Assembly: GCA_029202665.1 (NCBI GenBank)
Contig: CP119326.1
Location: 1,054,001-1,118,000 of the forward strand
Length of the DNA: 64,000 nt
Source of the DNA: Candidatus Brevundimonas colombiensis
GTDB taxonomy: Bacteria; Pseudomonadota; Alphaproteobacteria; Caulobacterales; Caulobacteraceae
Direction of reading: 5' to 3'
Both the position numbers and the translations under genes were made by a program. Below the pieces are notes generated by a model. It was given only the letters and a program-made list of their open reading frames with translations. It did not search any database and had not been told where the DNA came from. Each line of letters opens with the position of its first letter. The stretch's first letter is position 1. This document shows positions 1-10,397 of the stretch, in pieces.

Positions 1-1048
1 CCGCCATCAGGCCGTCGCCGGTCGTGGCGTAATCGTGCAGGATGATGTGACCCGACTGTTCCCCGCCGATGTTGAAGCCGCCCTCGCGCATCCGCTCCAT
101 GACATAGCGGTCGCCGACCTTGGTCCGCTCCAGCGTCAGACCGCTGGACTTCAACCGGCGCTCCAGCCCCAGGTTCGACATGACGGTGGCGACGATCCCG
201 CCGCCGGTCAGGATGCCGCGCTTGGCCCAGTCCAGGCCGACCAGAGCCATGATCTGGTCGCCATCCACCACCTGGCCCTTTTCGTCGCAGACGATCAGTC
301 GGTCGGCGTCGCCGTCCATGGCGATGCCGATGTCGGCGCGATAGCGTTTGACGGCCGCCGACAGGGTCTCCGGGTGGGTCGAGCCGCACTCGGCGTTGAT
401 GTTGGTCCCGTTCGGCTCCACGCCCACGGGGAAGACCTCGGCGCCCAGTTCGAACAGGGTCGTGGGCGCGACCTTGTAGCCCGCGCCATTGGCGCAATCG
501 ACGGCGATGCGCAGGCCCTTCAGGCTGAGGCGTCGGGGGAAGGCCTGTTTGGCGATCTCGATATAGCGCGCCTGAGCGTCGTCGATCCGCTTGACCCGGC
601 CCAGCTTGTTGGACGGCGCCAGCCCCTGGTCCAGGCCCTGGTCCATCATGGCCTCGATCTTCAGCTCGATCTCGTCTGACAGCTTGTAGCCGTCCGGCCC
701 GAACAGCTTGATCCCATTGTCGGCATAGTCGTTGTGCGAGGCCGAGATCATCACCCCCAGGTCGGCCCGCATCGACCGCGTCAGCATGGCCACCCCCGGC
801 GTCGGCACGGGGCCAAAGGTCCGCACGTCCATCCCGACCGAGGCGAAACCGGCGACCAGGGCCGGTTCGATCATATAGCCCGACAGGCGGGTGTCCTTGC
901 CGATCACCACCAGATGGCGCCGGTCGTCGCCGGTGCGAAACAGCTTGCCGGCCGCCAGACCGACCCGCAAAGCGACCTCGGCCGTCATCGGATAATTGTT
1001 GGCCCGCCCGCGAATGCCGTCGGTGCCGAAATATTTTCTGTCGCCCAA
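1..1048 (-). CDS. glmM: Phosphoglucosamine mutase GlmM, 3' part beyond window
   Basis: Cytoplasmic enzyme that interconverts glucosamine-6-phosphate and glucosamine-1-phosphate on the way to UDP-GlcNAc for peptidoglycan and LPS. About 349 codons are visible; the family is about 445-450 residues, so roughly 100 C-terminal residues lie left of the window. The N terminus reads LGDRKYFGTDGIRG, the usual GlmM opening. The phosphoserine loop ISASHN and, near the left edge, the sugar-binding GGEQSGH are present. The start chosen is TTG at 1048, with AAGGA about 6-7 bases upstream; no ATG fits the conserved N terminus. It diverges from glmS, the enzyme that makes its substrate, across 161 bp. Confidence 0.93.
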   Translation of the reverse strand, partial: MGDRKYFGTDGIRGRANNYPMTAEVALRVGLAAGKLFRTGDDRRHLVVIGKDTRLSGYMIEPALVAGFASVGMDVRTFGPVPTPGVAMLTRSMRADLGVMISASHNDYADNGIKLFGPDGYKLSDEIELKIEAMMDQGLDQGLAPSNKLGRVKRIDDAQARYIEIAKQAFPRRLSLKGLRIAVDCANGAGYKVAPTTLFELGAEVFPVGVEPNGTNINAECGSTHPETLSAAVKRYRADIGIAMDGDADRLIVCDEKGQVVDGDQIMALVGLDWAKRGILTGGGIVATVMSNLGLERRLKSSGLTLERTKVGDRYVMERMREGGFNIGGEQSGHIILHDYATTGDGLMA

Positions 1049-1209
1049 GGCTTGGTCCTTACGTATCGGGTAACGATCCGAAACCCCATTTTTGATGCAG
1101 TCCGTATCAAGATTGCTTAGACGGCCGTTGGGGCTAGACGTGTGGCTTAGCCTCGGAACGCCGCCAGTGCAAAGCGGCGGGCCTGTCTGACCTTTCGGAG
1201 CCTTCGCAA

Positions 1210-3010
<1,801 letters not shown>

Positions 3011-3024
<14 letters not shown>

Positions 3025-3652
3025 ACGCCCGGCCCGCGACGGCCAGGGCGTGAGCATCGGTGATCTGGATCGCCGCGCGGCGTAGCCGGATCGCGCCGGC
3101 GACGCATAGCTCTGTCGAGGCGACGGAAATACTGGCGCGGCGCACAGCCATCAGGTCGGCCAGATCGCTCTGACGCAGGGGCACCTGTTCGACGCCGCCG
3201 CGCTCGGCGATGTCGAGCAGCAGAGCGGCCAGGCGTTGCGTGACCTTCAGCGTCGCATGCCGGGTCAACTCCGTCTGCAGCGCGGCGTTGCGGGCGCGCA
3301 GGTCGGTCAAGGCGGTGGCGGCCAGGATGTCGGGATCGAGGTGCTGGATTAGCAACGCGGCCGGCACGGACACGAACCGGCCAGGCGTTAGCCACAGTGC
3401 GGTTTCGTCCTCGGCCTCCGCCGCAGCAGCGTCGAGATTTATCAGTTCGCCGCTGCTCGCCAAGCCCCGGCACAGCCGCTGGTCCGCGCGCAACCGCGCC
3501 AGAACCCCGTCGAGGATCAAGGTGACCAGCCGTTCGCCGTTTCGCGCAGGGACGGTGCCCTGTCCCGCCTGCGCCGCTATCGCATCGCCCGCATCCACGC
3601 CCCGCACCGCCAGCAGCGACAACAGGGTGGGCGCAAGGGTGGATCGGTGCAT
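3011..3652 (-). CDS. Degenerate Crp/Fnr-family transcription regulator
   Basis: A 213-residue protein from ATG 3652. The first 120 or so residues look like a cyclic-nucleotide-binding-type jelly roll without the usual nucleotide pocket. A long dimer helix follows, then a C-terminal winged helix-turn-helix around VPLRQSDLADLMAVRRASIS, close to the Crp recognition pattern. The reading frame runs further upstream to about 3778, but that part overlaps the preceding regulator gene, so I prefer the internal ATG; its ribosome site is weak. It lies about 50 bp downstream of the second Crp-like gene, probably in one transcript with it and the DUF6894 gene. The ligand and target genes are unknown. The 3' end overlaps glmS by 14 bp. 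Confidence 0.75.
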
Positions 3653-3704
3653 GAGGCGTCTTAGGCCGCGCTCGAAGCCTTCTGCGATAACATGGGTTAA
3701 GCCG

Positions 3705-4448
3705 TCAGACCGGCTCGTTCTGCAGGCGCAGATAGGTCGGGTCGAACTCGGCGATTTCGGCCAGGCGTCGCCAGTCAAGAATGTCGATGCGGCCGCCCGA
3801 CCAACTGACCAGGCCTTCGCCCTTCAGTTCGGAGATCAGGCGGCTGACGTGGACAGAAGACAACCCCAGCGCATCGCCCAGCACGCCCTGCGTCAGGGGC
3901 AGGTCAAACTTCATCTCGCCCGTCTGGCCCACCGCCTGAAGCCGCAGATAGAGCTCGCACACCAGATGCGCCAGATGGCTCAGCCCGCTGCGCCGCCCCA
4001 TGGCCACCAGCCATTGGCGATGGATCGCCGCGTCGATGATGGTGTCCAGCCACAACAGGCGCGCCAGGTGCGGATGACGTTCGGTGATGTCGATCAGGCC
4101 TGTGTGCGGCGCCTCGGCGATCATGCAATCGCTCAGCGCCACGACCCCATGATCCATCTGTTTCATCAGAAGACTGTGCAGGTCGATGAAGTCGCCCGAC
4201 ACATTGATTTCGGTGATCTGGCGCGCGCCGTCTTCCAATGTCGAATAGCGCGCGGAGAAGCCCGAGATCAGCAGGGTGCTGTGCATCGGTCGGGTGTGTT
4301 CGCGCACGATATCGGCCCCGGCGGCGATGGTCTTGGGCGCGTCCAGGACCGCTTCCAGGGCGGCGATCTCTTGCGCCGACACCCGGTCGCGCAGGGACAG
4401 TTTGTCGACAAGCGTGCTGACGCGGGGGATTTTCTTGTCGGAGATCAC
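3705..4448 (-). CDS. Crp/Fnr-family transcription regulator
   Basis: A 247-residue regulator. The N-terminal part (about 20-140) matches a Crp-type sensor jelly roll, including GARQITEINVSGDFIDL, and a dimerisation helix follows. The DNA-binding winged helix is around LTQGVLGDALGLSSVHVSRL. There is no Fnr-type cysteine cluster, so an iron-sulfur sensor is unlikely. Its ATG overlaps the stop of the upstream DUF6894 gene in an ATGA tetranucleotide, and a second Crp-like gene follows. Similar alphaproteobacterial proteins are annotated only as Crp/Fnr family regulators; the signal and regulon cannot be read from the sequence. Confidence 0.88.
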   Translation of the reverse strand: MISDKKIPRVSTLVDKLSLRDRVSAQEIAALEAVLDAPKTIAAGADIVREHTRPMHSTLLISGFSARYSTLEDGARQITEINVSGDFIDLHSLLMKQMDHGVVALSDCMIAEAPHTGLIDITERHPHLARLLWLDTIIDAAIHRQWLVAMGRRSGLSHLAHLVCELYLRLQAVGQTGEMKFDLPLTQGVLGDALGLSSVHVSRLISELKGEGLVSWSGGRIDILDWRRLAEIAEFDPTYLRLQNEPV

Positions 4449-4708
4449 CGCAGCCCCTCCGACAGGGTCCAGCCGTCCGGCGCAGCGTCCGAGGCCGAGG
4501 CGGTGATGCTGACCACCGTCTCGCCGTCGGCGTCGGTGACGATCACGCTGAAGGCTCGGGTGTCCCAGAAGGAAGCCCCGCGATAGCGCAGGATTTCACC
4601 CAGCACCGCCACCGCCTCCTCGCGCGCGGCGTCCACGCCCTTCAAATCTTCGCCCTGATCGTCGCGAACACAGTCGCCGTTCTGGGTATGGAAAAAATAA
4701 CGTGGCAA
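4445..4708 (-). CDS. DUF6894 family small protein
   Basis: An 87-residue protein beginning MPRYFFHTQNGDCVRDDQGE and containing DAAREEAVAVLGEIL, the pattern of the DUF6894 family, which is common in alphaproteobacteria and of unknown role. There is no signal peptide or membrane segment, so it is probably cytoplasmic. It is the first gene of a probable three-gene leftward unit with the two Crp-like regulators; its stop overlaps the next start by 4 bp (ATGA). Family assignment is from remembered pattern, not a search. Confidence 0.8.
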   Translation of the reverse strand: MPRYFFHTQNGDCVRDDQGEDLKGVDAAREEAVAVLGEILRYRGASFWDTRAFSVIVTDADGETVVSITASASDAAPDGWTLSEGLR

Positions 4709-4741
4709 TCGGTCCTCCCGCCTTGAGGTTTGGGAGGAAGC

Positions 4742-4773
4742 GACCGGGACGCCGTTTGGTTCAGCGTCCGGTC
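4742..4773 (-). terminator. Possible terminator of the GDP-mannose operon
   Basis: An inverted repeat GACCGG-g-ACGC / GCGTCCGGTC with an 11-base loop lies just past the phosphomannomutase stop. It is GC-rich, with one bulged base and no clear T-run on the minus strand, so it could act as a weak terminator or only as a 3'-end stem. Confidence 0.4.
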
Positions 4774-4793
4774 ACATAGAGGACTGATCGCGA

Positions 4794-6293
4794 TCAGATT
4801 TCCTGATTGAAGGCGCCGATCTCGGGATAGGCGGCCAGGCGCGGCTTGATCTCCTTGCGGAACAGGTCGCGCATGTCCTCTTCGCTGCGCATGCTTTCGA
4901 CCACCACGACCAGTTCGGGCTTGTTGGACGAGGCGCGGACCAGGACCCAGGATCCGTCGTCCAGGTGCACGCGGACGCCATTGACGGTGATGGCCTCGAC
5001 GATCCTGCGGCCCAGGATTTCGCCCCCGGCGGCGGCCAGGTCCGAGTATTCCTTCACGATCCGCTCCAGCACGCCGTACTTCAGTTCGTCGTCGCAGTGC
5101 GGCGACATGGTCAGGCTGGTCCAGGCGTCGGGGAGAGCGGACTTCAGTTCGCTCAGCCTCTTGCCGGGATTGCGGTCCAGCATGGCCAGAACCGCGCCCG
5201 CCGCAACCAGGCCGTCGTCGTAGCCATGGCCCAGATCGCCCGCCATGAAGAAGTGGCCCGACTTCTCGAACCCGGCCAGGGCGCCCAGCTCGGCGGTCTT
5301 GCGCTTGATGTAGGAATGGCCCGTCTTCCAATAGACGACCTCGGCGCCATAGGCCTTCAGCACCTCGTCGGTTTTGTACAGGCCCGTCGATTTCACATCG
5401 ACGACGAAGGTCGAGTTGGGGTGAACCTTGGACAGGTCGCGGGCCAGCATCAGGCCGATCTTGTCGGCGAAGATTTCCTCGCCCGTGTCGTCCACCACGC
5501 CGCAGCGGTCGCCGTCGCCGTCGAAGCCCAGGGCCAGGTCGGCGCCCGTTTCCTTAACCCGCTGGGCCATCTGCACCAGCATGGCGTGGTCTTCGGGGTT
5601 CGGATTGTATTTGGGGAAATTGTAGTCGAGGTCGGTGTCCATCTCGATCACCTCGACGCCCATGCGGCGCAGGGCGTCGGGGGCGAAGGCGCCGGCCGTG
5701 CCGTTGCCGCAGGCGCAGACCACCTTCAGCGGACGCTTGATCTGAACCTTGGACGCCACGTCGGTGATATAGGTTTCGCGGAAGCCGTCGATGCGCACCA
5801 GTTTCCCGCCGTCGCGGGCCACGCCCTGACCGCCCAGCACGATCTCTTTCAGGCGGCCCATTTCGTCGGGGCCGAAGGTCAGGGGCTTGTTCGCGCCCAT
5901 CTTGACCCCGGTCCAGCCGTTCTCGTTATGGCTGGCCGTGACCATGGCGACGCAGGGGGCGTCCAGTTCGAACTGGCCGAAATAGGCCATGGGCGACAGG
6001 GCCAGGCCCACGTCCAGAACCTCCATTCCGCCCTCCAGCAGGCCGATGATCAGGGCCTGTTTGACGCTGAGGCTGTAGCCGCGAAAGTCATGACCGACGA
6101 CGATCCGAGGCGCGACGCCGATCTCGTGAACATAGGTGGCCAAGCCCAGACCCAGCGCCTGGATGCCGAGGAGATTGATCTCCTTTTCCAGGATCCACCG
6201 CGCATCGTATTCGCGAAAGCCCGTCGGCTTCACAAAGGCCAAGTTTTCGTAGTCCGCCGTGTTTGGCGTCAAATCCTGACGAGGCTTGAACAT
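4794..6293 (-). CDS. manB: Phosphomannomutase/phosphoglucomutase
   Basis: A 499-residue alpha-D-phosphohexomutase interconverting mannose-6-phosphate and mannose-1-phosphate (possibly also the glucose forms), feeding GDP-mannose synthesis. The phosphoserine loop TASHNENGWTGVK and the metal loop GFDGDGDRCGVVD are clear, as are FEKSGH for sugar binding and RASSNKPE in the phosphate-binding C domain. The open frame extends 100 codons further upstream, but that part has no family similarity and overlaps the glycosyltransferase; ATG 6293, beginning MFKPRQDL, is the sensible start. It is the last gene of the leftward operon after the ManC-AGE fusion and the GT4 gene, with a 10-bp gap to the latter. 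Confidence 0.93.
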   Translation of the reverse strand: MFKPRQDLTPNTADYENLAFVKPTGFREYDARWILEKEINLLGIQALGLGLATYVHEIGVAPRIVVGHDFRGYSLSVKQALIIGLLEGGMEVLDVGLALSPMAYFGQFELDAPCVAMVTASHNENGWTGVKMGANKPLTFGPDEMGRLKEIVLGGQGVARDGGKLVRIDGFRETYITDVASKVQIKRPLKVVCACGNGTAGAFAPDALRRMGVEVIEMDTDLDYNFPKYNPNPEDHAMLVQMAQRVKETGADLALGFDGDGDRCGVVDDTGEEIFADKIGLMLARDLSKVHPNSTFVVDVKSTGLYKTDEVLKAYGAEVVYWKTGHSYIKRKTAELGALAGFEKSGHFFMAGDLGHGYDDGLVAAGAVLAMLDRNPGKRLSELKSALPDAWTSLTMSPHCDDELKYGVLERIVKEYSDLAAAGGEILGRRIVEAITVNGVRVHLDDGSWVLVRASSNKPELVVVVESMRSEEDMRDLFRKEIKPRLAAYPEIGAFNQEI

Positions 6294-6303
6294 TCCGCGC
6301 GCT

Positions 6304-7404
6304 TCAGGCCGCCGCGCGTTTGCGGATACGCGCGATGCGACGCAGGCGACGCCAGAACCGTCCGCGTTCCGGCTCTGGATAGGGCTGCAGGTTCTCGACG
6401 AACTGCTCGGCCGAGGCGCGCCAGCTGAACTTCTCCGCATAGGCCCGAACGGCCTTTCGATCCAGATCGAGGCAGGCCAGGCAGGCGGTCCGCAAATCCT
6501 TGTCGATCGCCCCCGCATTCGAACCCGGAATGATGTCGATGGGCCCATGCGCCGGATAGGCGGCCACGGGCGTGCCGGTGGCCATCGCCTCAAGGATCAC
6601 CAGGCCGAAGGTGTCGGTCCAACTGGGGAAGACGAAGACATCGGCGTCGCGGAAACAGCGGGCCAGGTCGTCGCCGAACTTGGCTCCCAGGAACTTGGCC
6701 TCGGGATATTTTTCCTGCAACTCAGCGCGCGCGGGCCCGTCGCCGACGACGATCTTGGTGCCGGGCAGATCAAGCTGCAGGAAGGATTCGATGTTCTTCT
6801 CGACCGCCACCCGACCGACGTTCAGGAAAAACGGACGCGGCCAGTCCTTGCCTGGATCATTGGGGCCGCCGAGTTCATCATAGATGCGTTCCAGGTCGGG
6901 GTTGAACACCTCGGTGTCCACGCCGCGCGACCAGGGCGAGACGTTCTTGAAGCCGTGCTCCACCAGTTCGTCGCGCAGGGTCGGCGTGGCCACCATCAGC
7001 CGGCCCGACGGCTTGTGGAACCATTTCATATAGGCGTAGCCGACCTGAACCGGGATCGGGAAACGCGCCGAGACATATTCGGGGAATTTGGTGTGATAAC
7101 TGGTCGTGAACGGCAGCTTCCATTCCACGCAGATTCGGCGGGTGGCGATGCCGATGGGGCCTTCGGTCGCGATATGCACCGCCTCCGGCTCGAAGGCCCG
7201 CAGCATCTCGCGGATTTCCTCCTCCGCCCCCAACGCCAGCCGGATTTCCGGATAGGTGGGGCAGGGGATGGTCTTGAACAGGCTGGGCTCGATGACCTCG
7301 ACCTCGTGCCCCATGGCCCGGCATTCCGCCACGGTGCGGGTCAGGGTGCGGACGACGCCATTGACCTGAGGTTCCCAGGCGTCGGTGGCCAGAACGATGC
7401 GCAT
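6304..7404 (-). CDS. GT4-family glycosyltransferase (probable mannosyltransferase)
   Basis: A 366-residue retaining GT-B glycosyltransferase. The N terminus MRIVLATDAWEPQVNGV is typical of the subgroup containing GDP-mannose-dependent mannosyltransferases (MgtA/PimB-like) and sulfolipid synthase. The C-terminal donor site shows SWTDTFGLVILEAMATGTPV, the EX7E region of family 4 with the first acidic residue replaced by Asp/Thr, as is normal in this subgroup. There are no membrane helices; the C terminus is rich in Arg and could touch the inner membrane. Its place between a GDP-mannose synthase and phosphomannomutase suggests GDP-mannose as donor; the acceptor is unknown. Confidence 0.85.
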   Translation of the reverse strand: MRIVLATDAWEPQVNGVVRTLTRTVAECRAMGHEVEVIEPSLFKTIPCPTYPEIRLALGAEEEIREMLRAFEPEAVHIATEGPIGIATRRICVEWKLPFTTSYHTKFPEYVSARFPIPVQVGYAYMKWFHKPSGRLMVATPTLRDELVEHGFKNVSPWSRGVDTEVFNPDLERIYDELGGPNDPGKDWPRPFFLNVGRVAVEKNIESFLQLDLPGTKIVVGDGPARAELQEKYPEAKFLGAKFGDDLARCFRDADVFVFPSWTDTFGLVILEAMATGTPVAAYPAHGPIDIIPGSNAGAIDKDLRTACLACLDLDRKAVRAYAEKFSWRASAEQFVENLQPYPEPERGRFWRRLRRIARIRKRAAA

Positions 7405-7490
7405 TGAGGCGGGCGGACCCTGAGCCGTTAAGTAAGGGCGGAACTTCTAGACCGTTCGAATGACGATGGCGAGACGGATGTCGTGGCGCC

Positions 7491-9707
7491 TCATGACAAG
7501 GCCAGGGCCGAGGCCAGGTCCGGGCGAAGCGATCCGACCGTAGCCCTGACCTGACCATAGGCGGCCATGATGTGATAGAGGGAACTGGCGGGCGCGGGCT
7601 CGTCGATGAAGTCGCCGCTTTCCAGCATCTTGTCATGCCACAGGCCGACCGGGGTCAGGTAACGCCACAGGGCGCGCTGCGCTCTGGCCGCCTGCATCAG
7701 GCATAGATCGCGCTGCCGATCGTCGGCCAAGGACGCCAGGATCAGGGAGGCCTTCAGCCATTCGGTCTGGGGCCACAGGCGCGCCCGGGCGCTGCGGACC
7801 GAGCCATCCAGATTCATCGCGTCGATCACCACGCCGCGCGCCGGATCGATACCTTTCAATCCAGCCTCGAACAGCCGCCATGCGACACTCAACCCCTCGG
7901 CGTCATCTCGGGATTTGGCGTGCCGGGCCAACAGCCAGGCCCACTCGAACTGATGACCCGGCTCGACCAGTGATCCGTCCGATCCCTTTGCCGGAGACCA
8001 GTCGGACGAAAAGAACTCTCTGATCATTCCGGTTTGGGGATCGATGAACCGGCTGCGCGCCAGATGAACAATCCGGTCCGCCAGCGCCATCCAGGAGGCG
8101 TCGCCGCCAGCGTCTTCCCAGGCCAGCGCGGCTTCCAGCAGGTGCATGTGAGCGTTGGCCTGGTAGGGATGGGCGCCGACCTCCACCACCCCGCCGTCGG
8201 CCGCCATCGACGCCATCAGCGAATCGCGCAGTCGGGTCGCCTGATTCTCGACATCCGCGTTCGCGGCGGCGACCGAAACGCCGGCGAGGGCGAACAGGAG
8301 GAAGGCCTGATCATAGACGGCCGTCGTCTCGTCCTCGGGCGCGCCGGATGAAGACAGTCGGGTCCGCACGCGACCGTCGGCCTTCATCAGACGTTGATGG
8401 GTCCAGTCCAGACCTGACGTGACCCCTGCCCGCCATGGACCTGACCAGCCGAGGCGGCCTGCCTCGGCATAGACCTGAAGCTGGCGCACCTGCACCACGG
8501 CCCGACGCGAGGTCTGAAGTCGTCGTCCGTCGTGCGACAGCAACTCTTCAAATCCGCCTTCGGCGTTCTGACCCAGGGTGCACCAGGTCGGCAGCGCCGA
8601 TTGCCGCATCCAGGCCGCGAAGCGAACCGCGCCTTGCTCAAGCGTTTCCTTAGGAGGCTGAGGGAAATCCAGATGGCGAGGCGACAGGCCTTCCAGTCGT
8701 TTCACGATCTTTCGCACGTCCTGGCTTCGCGCCAGGTCGGTGACCAGGACGGCGTCCCGCTCCACCACGATGGCGAGGTCGGACACACCGACGGCGGCGA
8801 CCAGAACGCCGTCGCAGGCGCGCACCAGACAGTTCTCGGCGTCCTCGAACAGATGAAGGCCGACGTCGCCCTCCCCCGACCTGTGAACCGCGTCCCAGGC
8901 GCCGAGGTCTGACCAATCGAAGGCGACCGGAAGCACCGAAGCGCGCCGGGTCTTTTCCATGACCGCGTAGTCGATCGAGATTCGGGGCGCATCGCCGAAC
9001 CGGCGGCCCAAAATGAGGGCGCCGCCGTCCATCAGCGCGGAATCAAGCGCGTCCGTCACCGCCTCGATCAAGCCGGCGGTCGTCTTACGCAACTCGTCCT
9101 TCAGCACATCGGCGCGGACGATGAAGTTGCCGCTGTTCCACAGATAGCCATTGGCGATGTAACGTTCGGACGTGGCGACGTCGGGCTTTTCGACAAAGGC
9201 CTCGACCTCCGCCAAGCCCTCGCCGCGCGGCGCGATATAGCCGTAGGCCGAAGAGGGGCCGGAAGGCACGACGCCGAACGTCACGATCCGGCCGGCCGAT
9301 GCAGCCTCGTTGGCGGTTCGGACGGCGTCGCGGAAGGCGGCGCCATCCGGAATATGATGGTCGGACGCCACGAACAGATTCACCGCCTCAGGGTCCTGGC
9401 GCTTGGTCCAGATGGCGGCGGCGGCCATGGCGGCGGCGGAATCGCGCGCTTGCGGCTCCAGCAGCACGATGGCGTTGCGTCCCAGTTCCTTCAGCTGCTC
9501 GCAGATCGCCTGCCGATGCGCCACGCCGCCGATGACGATCAAGCGCCCATTGGGGCCGGCCAGGTCGGCCACACGCTCGACCGTTTCCTGAAACGGCGAC
9601 CGATTGCCCGCCAAGGGAATGAACTGCTTGGGCCGCGACGGGCGCGAGGCGGGCCACAGCCGCGTGCCGGAGCCGCCGCACATGATGACAGGAAAGATGA
9701 CCGACAT
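7491..9707 (-). CDS. Mannose-1-phosphate guanylyltransferase fused to AGE-family isomerase
   Basis: A 738-residue two-domain protein. Residues 1 to about 350 form a ManC-type nucleotidyltransferase: CGGSGTRLWPASR, FVEKPDVATSERY, GYLWNSGNF and WSDLGAWDAV, which makes GDP-mannose from mannose-1-phosphate and GTP. From about 370 to 730 there is no ManC cupin isomerase; instead there is an (alpha/alpha)6 barrel of the N-acylglucosamine 2-epimerase/mannose isomerase family, with ANAHMHLLEA, EPGHQFEWAW and LWPQTEWLKA carrying the conserved His and Glu residues. I infer that the second half interconverts a free or phosphorylated sugar to supply mannose units. It is the first gene of the operon with the GT4 and manB genes. 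The start ATG matches MSVIFPVIMCGG. Confidence 0.9.
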   Translation of the reverse strand: MSVIFPVIMCGGSGTRLWPASRPSRPKQFIPLAGNRSPFQETVERVADLAGPNGRLIVIGGVAHRQAICEQLKELGRNAIVLLEPQARDSAAAMAAAAIWTKRQDPEAVNLFVASDHHIPDGAAFRDAVRTANEAASAGRIVTFGVVPSGPSSAYGYIAPRGEGLAEVEAFVEKPDVATSERYIANGYLWNSGNFIVRADVLKDELRKTTAGLIEAVTDALDSALMDGGALILGRRFGDAPRISIDYAVMEKTRRASVLPVAFDWSDLGAWDAVHRSGEGDVGLHLFEDAENCLVRACDGVLVAAVGVSDLAIVVERDAVLVTDLARSQDVRKIVKRLEGLSPRHLDFPQPPKETLEQGAVRFAAWMRQSALPTWCTLGQNAEGGFEELLSHDGRRLQTSRRAVVQVRQLQVYAEAGRLGWSGPWRAGVTSGLDWTHQRLMKADGRVRTRLSSSGAPEDETTAVYDQAFLLFALAGVSVAAANADVENQATRLRDSLMASMAADGGVVEVGAHPYQANAHMHLLEAALAWEDAGGDASWMALADRIVHLARSRFIDPQTGMIREFFSSDWSPAKGSDGSLVEPGHQFEWAWLLARHAKSRDDAEGLSVAWRLFEAGLKGIDPARGVVIDAMNLDGSVRSARARLWPQTEWLKASLILASLADDRQRDLCLMQAARAQRALWRYLTPVGLWHDKMLESGDFIDEPAPASSLYHIMAAYGQVRATVGSLRPDLASALALS

Positions 9708-9826
9708 CGGCGCGGTGATGACCCTCGGTGTATTGGGACATGAGGCTTAGGCGAACTGGATGCGTTCGTCACCTGGCATGAAAGTTCAAGCTGTAGGTCG
9801 AGCAATCCAAGGTGGGCTTCTGCACG

Positions 9827-10288
9827 CTACAACGGCAAAACCGTCGTCGATTTCACCTCTTCCAGCACCGCATAGGTGCGCGTTTCGCGCACGCCCGGCA
9901 TCCGCACCAGGACGTCGCCCAGGAAGGCGCGATAGGCGTCCATGTCGCCGACGCGGGCCTTGATCAGATAGTCGAAGCCGCCGGCGACCATGTGGCATTC
10001 CAGAACCTCGGGCTGGGTGCGGACGGCCTCGGCGAAGGCCTCGAAGACATCGCCGGTGGTGCGGTCCAGCAGCACCTCGACAAAGATCAGCAGGTCGCGT
10101 CCGACCTGGGCCGGGTCGATCATGGCGGCGTATCCGGTGATGACCTTCTTTTCGCGCAGCCGTTTGACCCGCTCGAAACAGGCCGCGGGCGACAGGTTGC
10201 AGCGCCGGGCCAGTTCGGCGTTGGAGATGCGGGCGTCGGTTTGCAGCACCCGCAGGATGCGGCGGTCGATGGCGTCGATCTCGATCAT
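9827..10288 (-). CDS. putR: Lrp/AsnC-family proline-responsive regulator PutR
   Basis: A 153-residue Lrp-family protein with an N-terminal helix-turn-helix (IDRRILRVLQTDARISNAEL, then LSPAACFERVKRL) and a C-terminal RAM ligand domain containing DYLIKARVGDMDAYRAFL. Divergence from putA makes it the proline-dependent activator PutR known from other alphaproteobacteria. The frame is open upstream to about 10549, but that part covers the putA start; ATG 10288 gives the canonical MIEIDAIDRRIL opening. Inverted repeats in the 109-bp intergenic region are likely its operators. Confidence 0.92.
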   Translation of the reverse strand: MIEIDAIDRRILRVLQTDARISNAELARRCNLSPAACFERVKRLREKKVITGYAAMIDPAQVGRDLLIFVEVLLDRTTGDVFEAFAEAVRTQPEVLECHMVAGGFDYLIKARVGDMDAYRAFLGDVLVRMPGVRETRTYAVLEEVKSTTVLPL

Positions 10289-10303
10289 CGGCAAAATGTC
10301 CTT

Positions 10304-10351
10304 GAAGACGAATGATCTTCGGCTTGTTGATCTATCATACGAAGCACCTTC
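10304..10351. promoter_or_regulatory. Likely PutR operators between putR and putA
   Basis: Three short inverted repeats stand between the divergent genes: GAAGA-N7-TCTTC (10304-10320), TGAT-CT-ATCA (10328-10337) and GAAG-CAC-CTTC (10341-10351). The outer two share GAAG/CTTC arms and their centres are 34 bp apart, about three helical turns, as expected for an Lrp-type octamer wrapping DNA. Binding by PutR is inferred. Confidence 0.55.
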
Positions 10352-10397
10352 AATGAACTCCGACATATAGGGGATGAATCCACAGGATTTGTCCGCC

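Noticed and set aside
1049..1209. glmS ribozyme or other riboswitch upstream of glmS
   Set aside because: The 161-bp divergent gap is too short and has no recognisable ribozyme core; glmS ribozymes are a Gram-positive feature.
10374..10397. Upstream ATG of putA adding eight residues
   Set aside because: Its AGGGG touches the start codon, leaving no spacing; the next ATG is better placed, though the choice is not certain.
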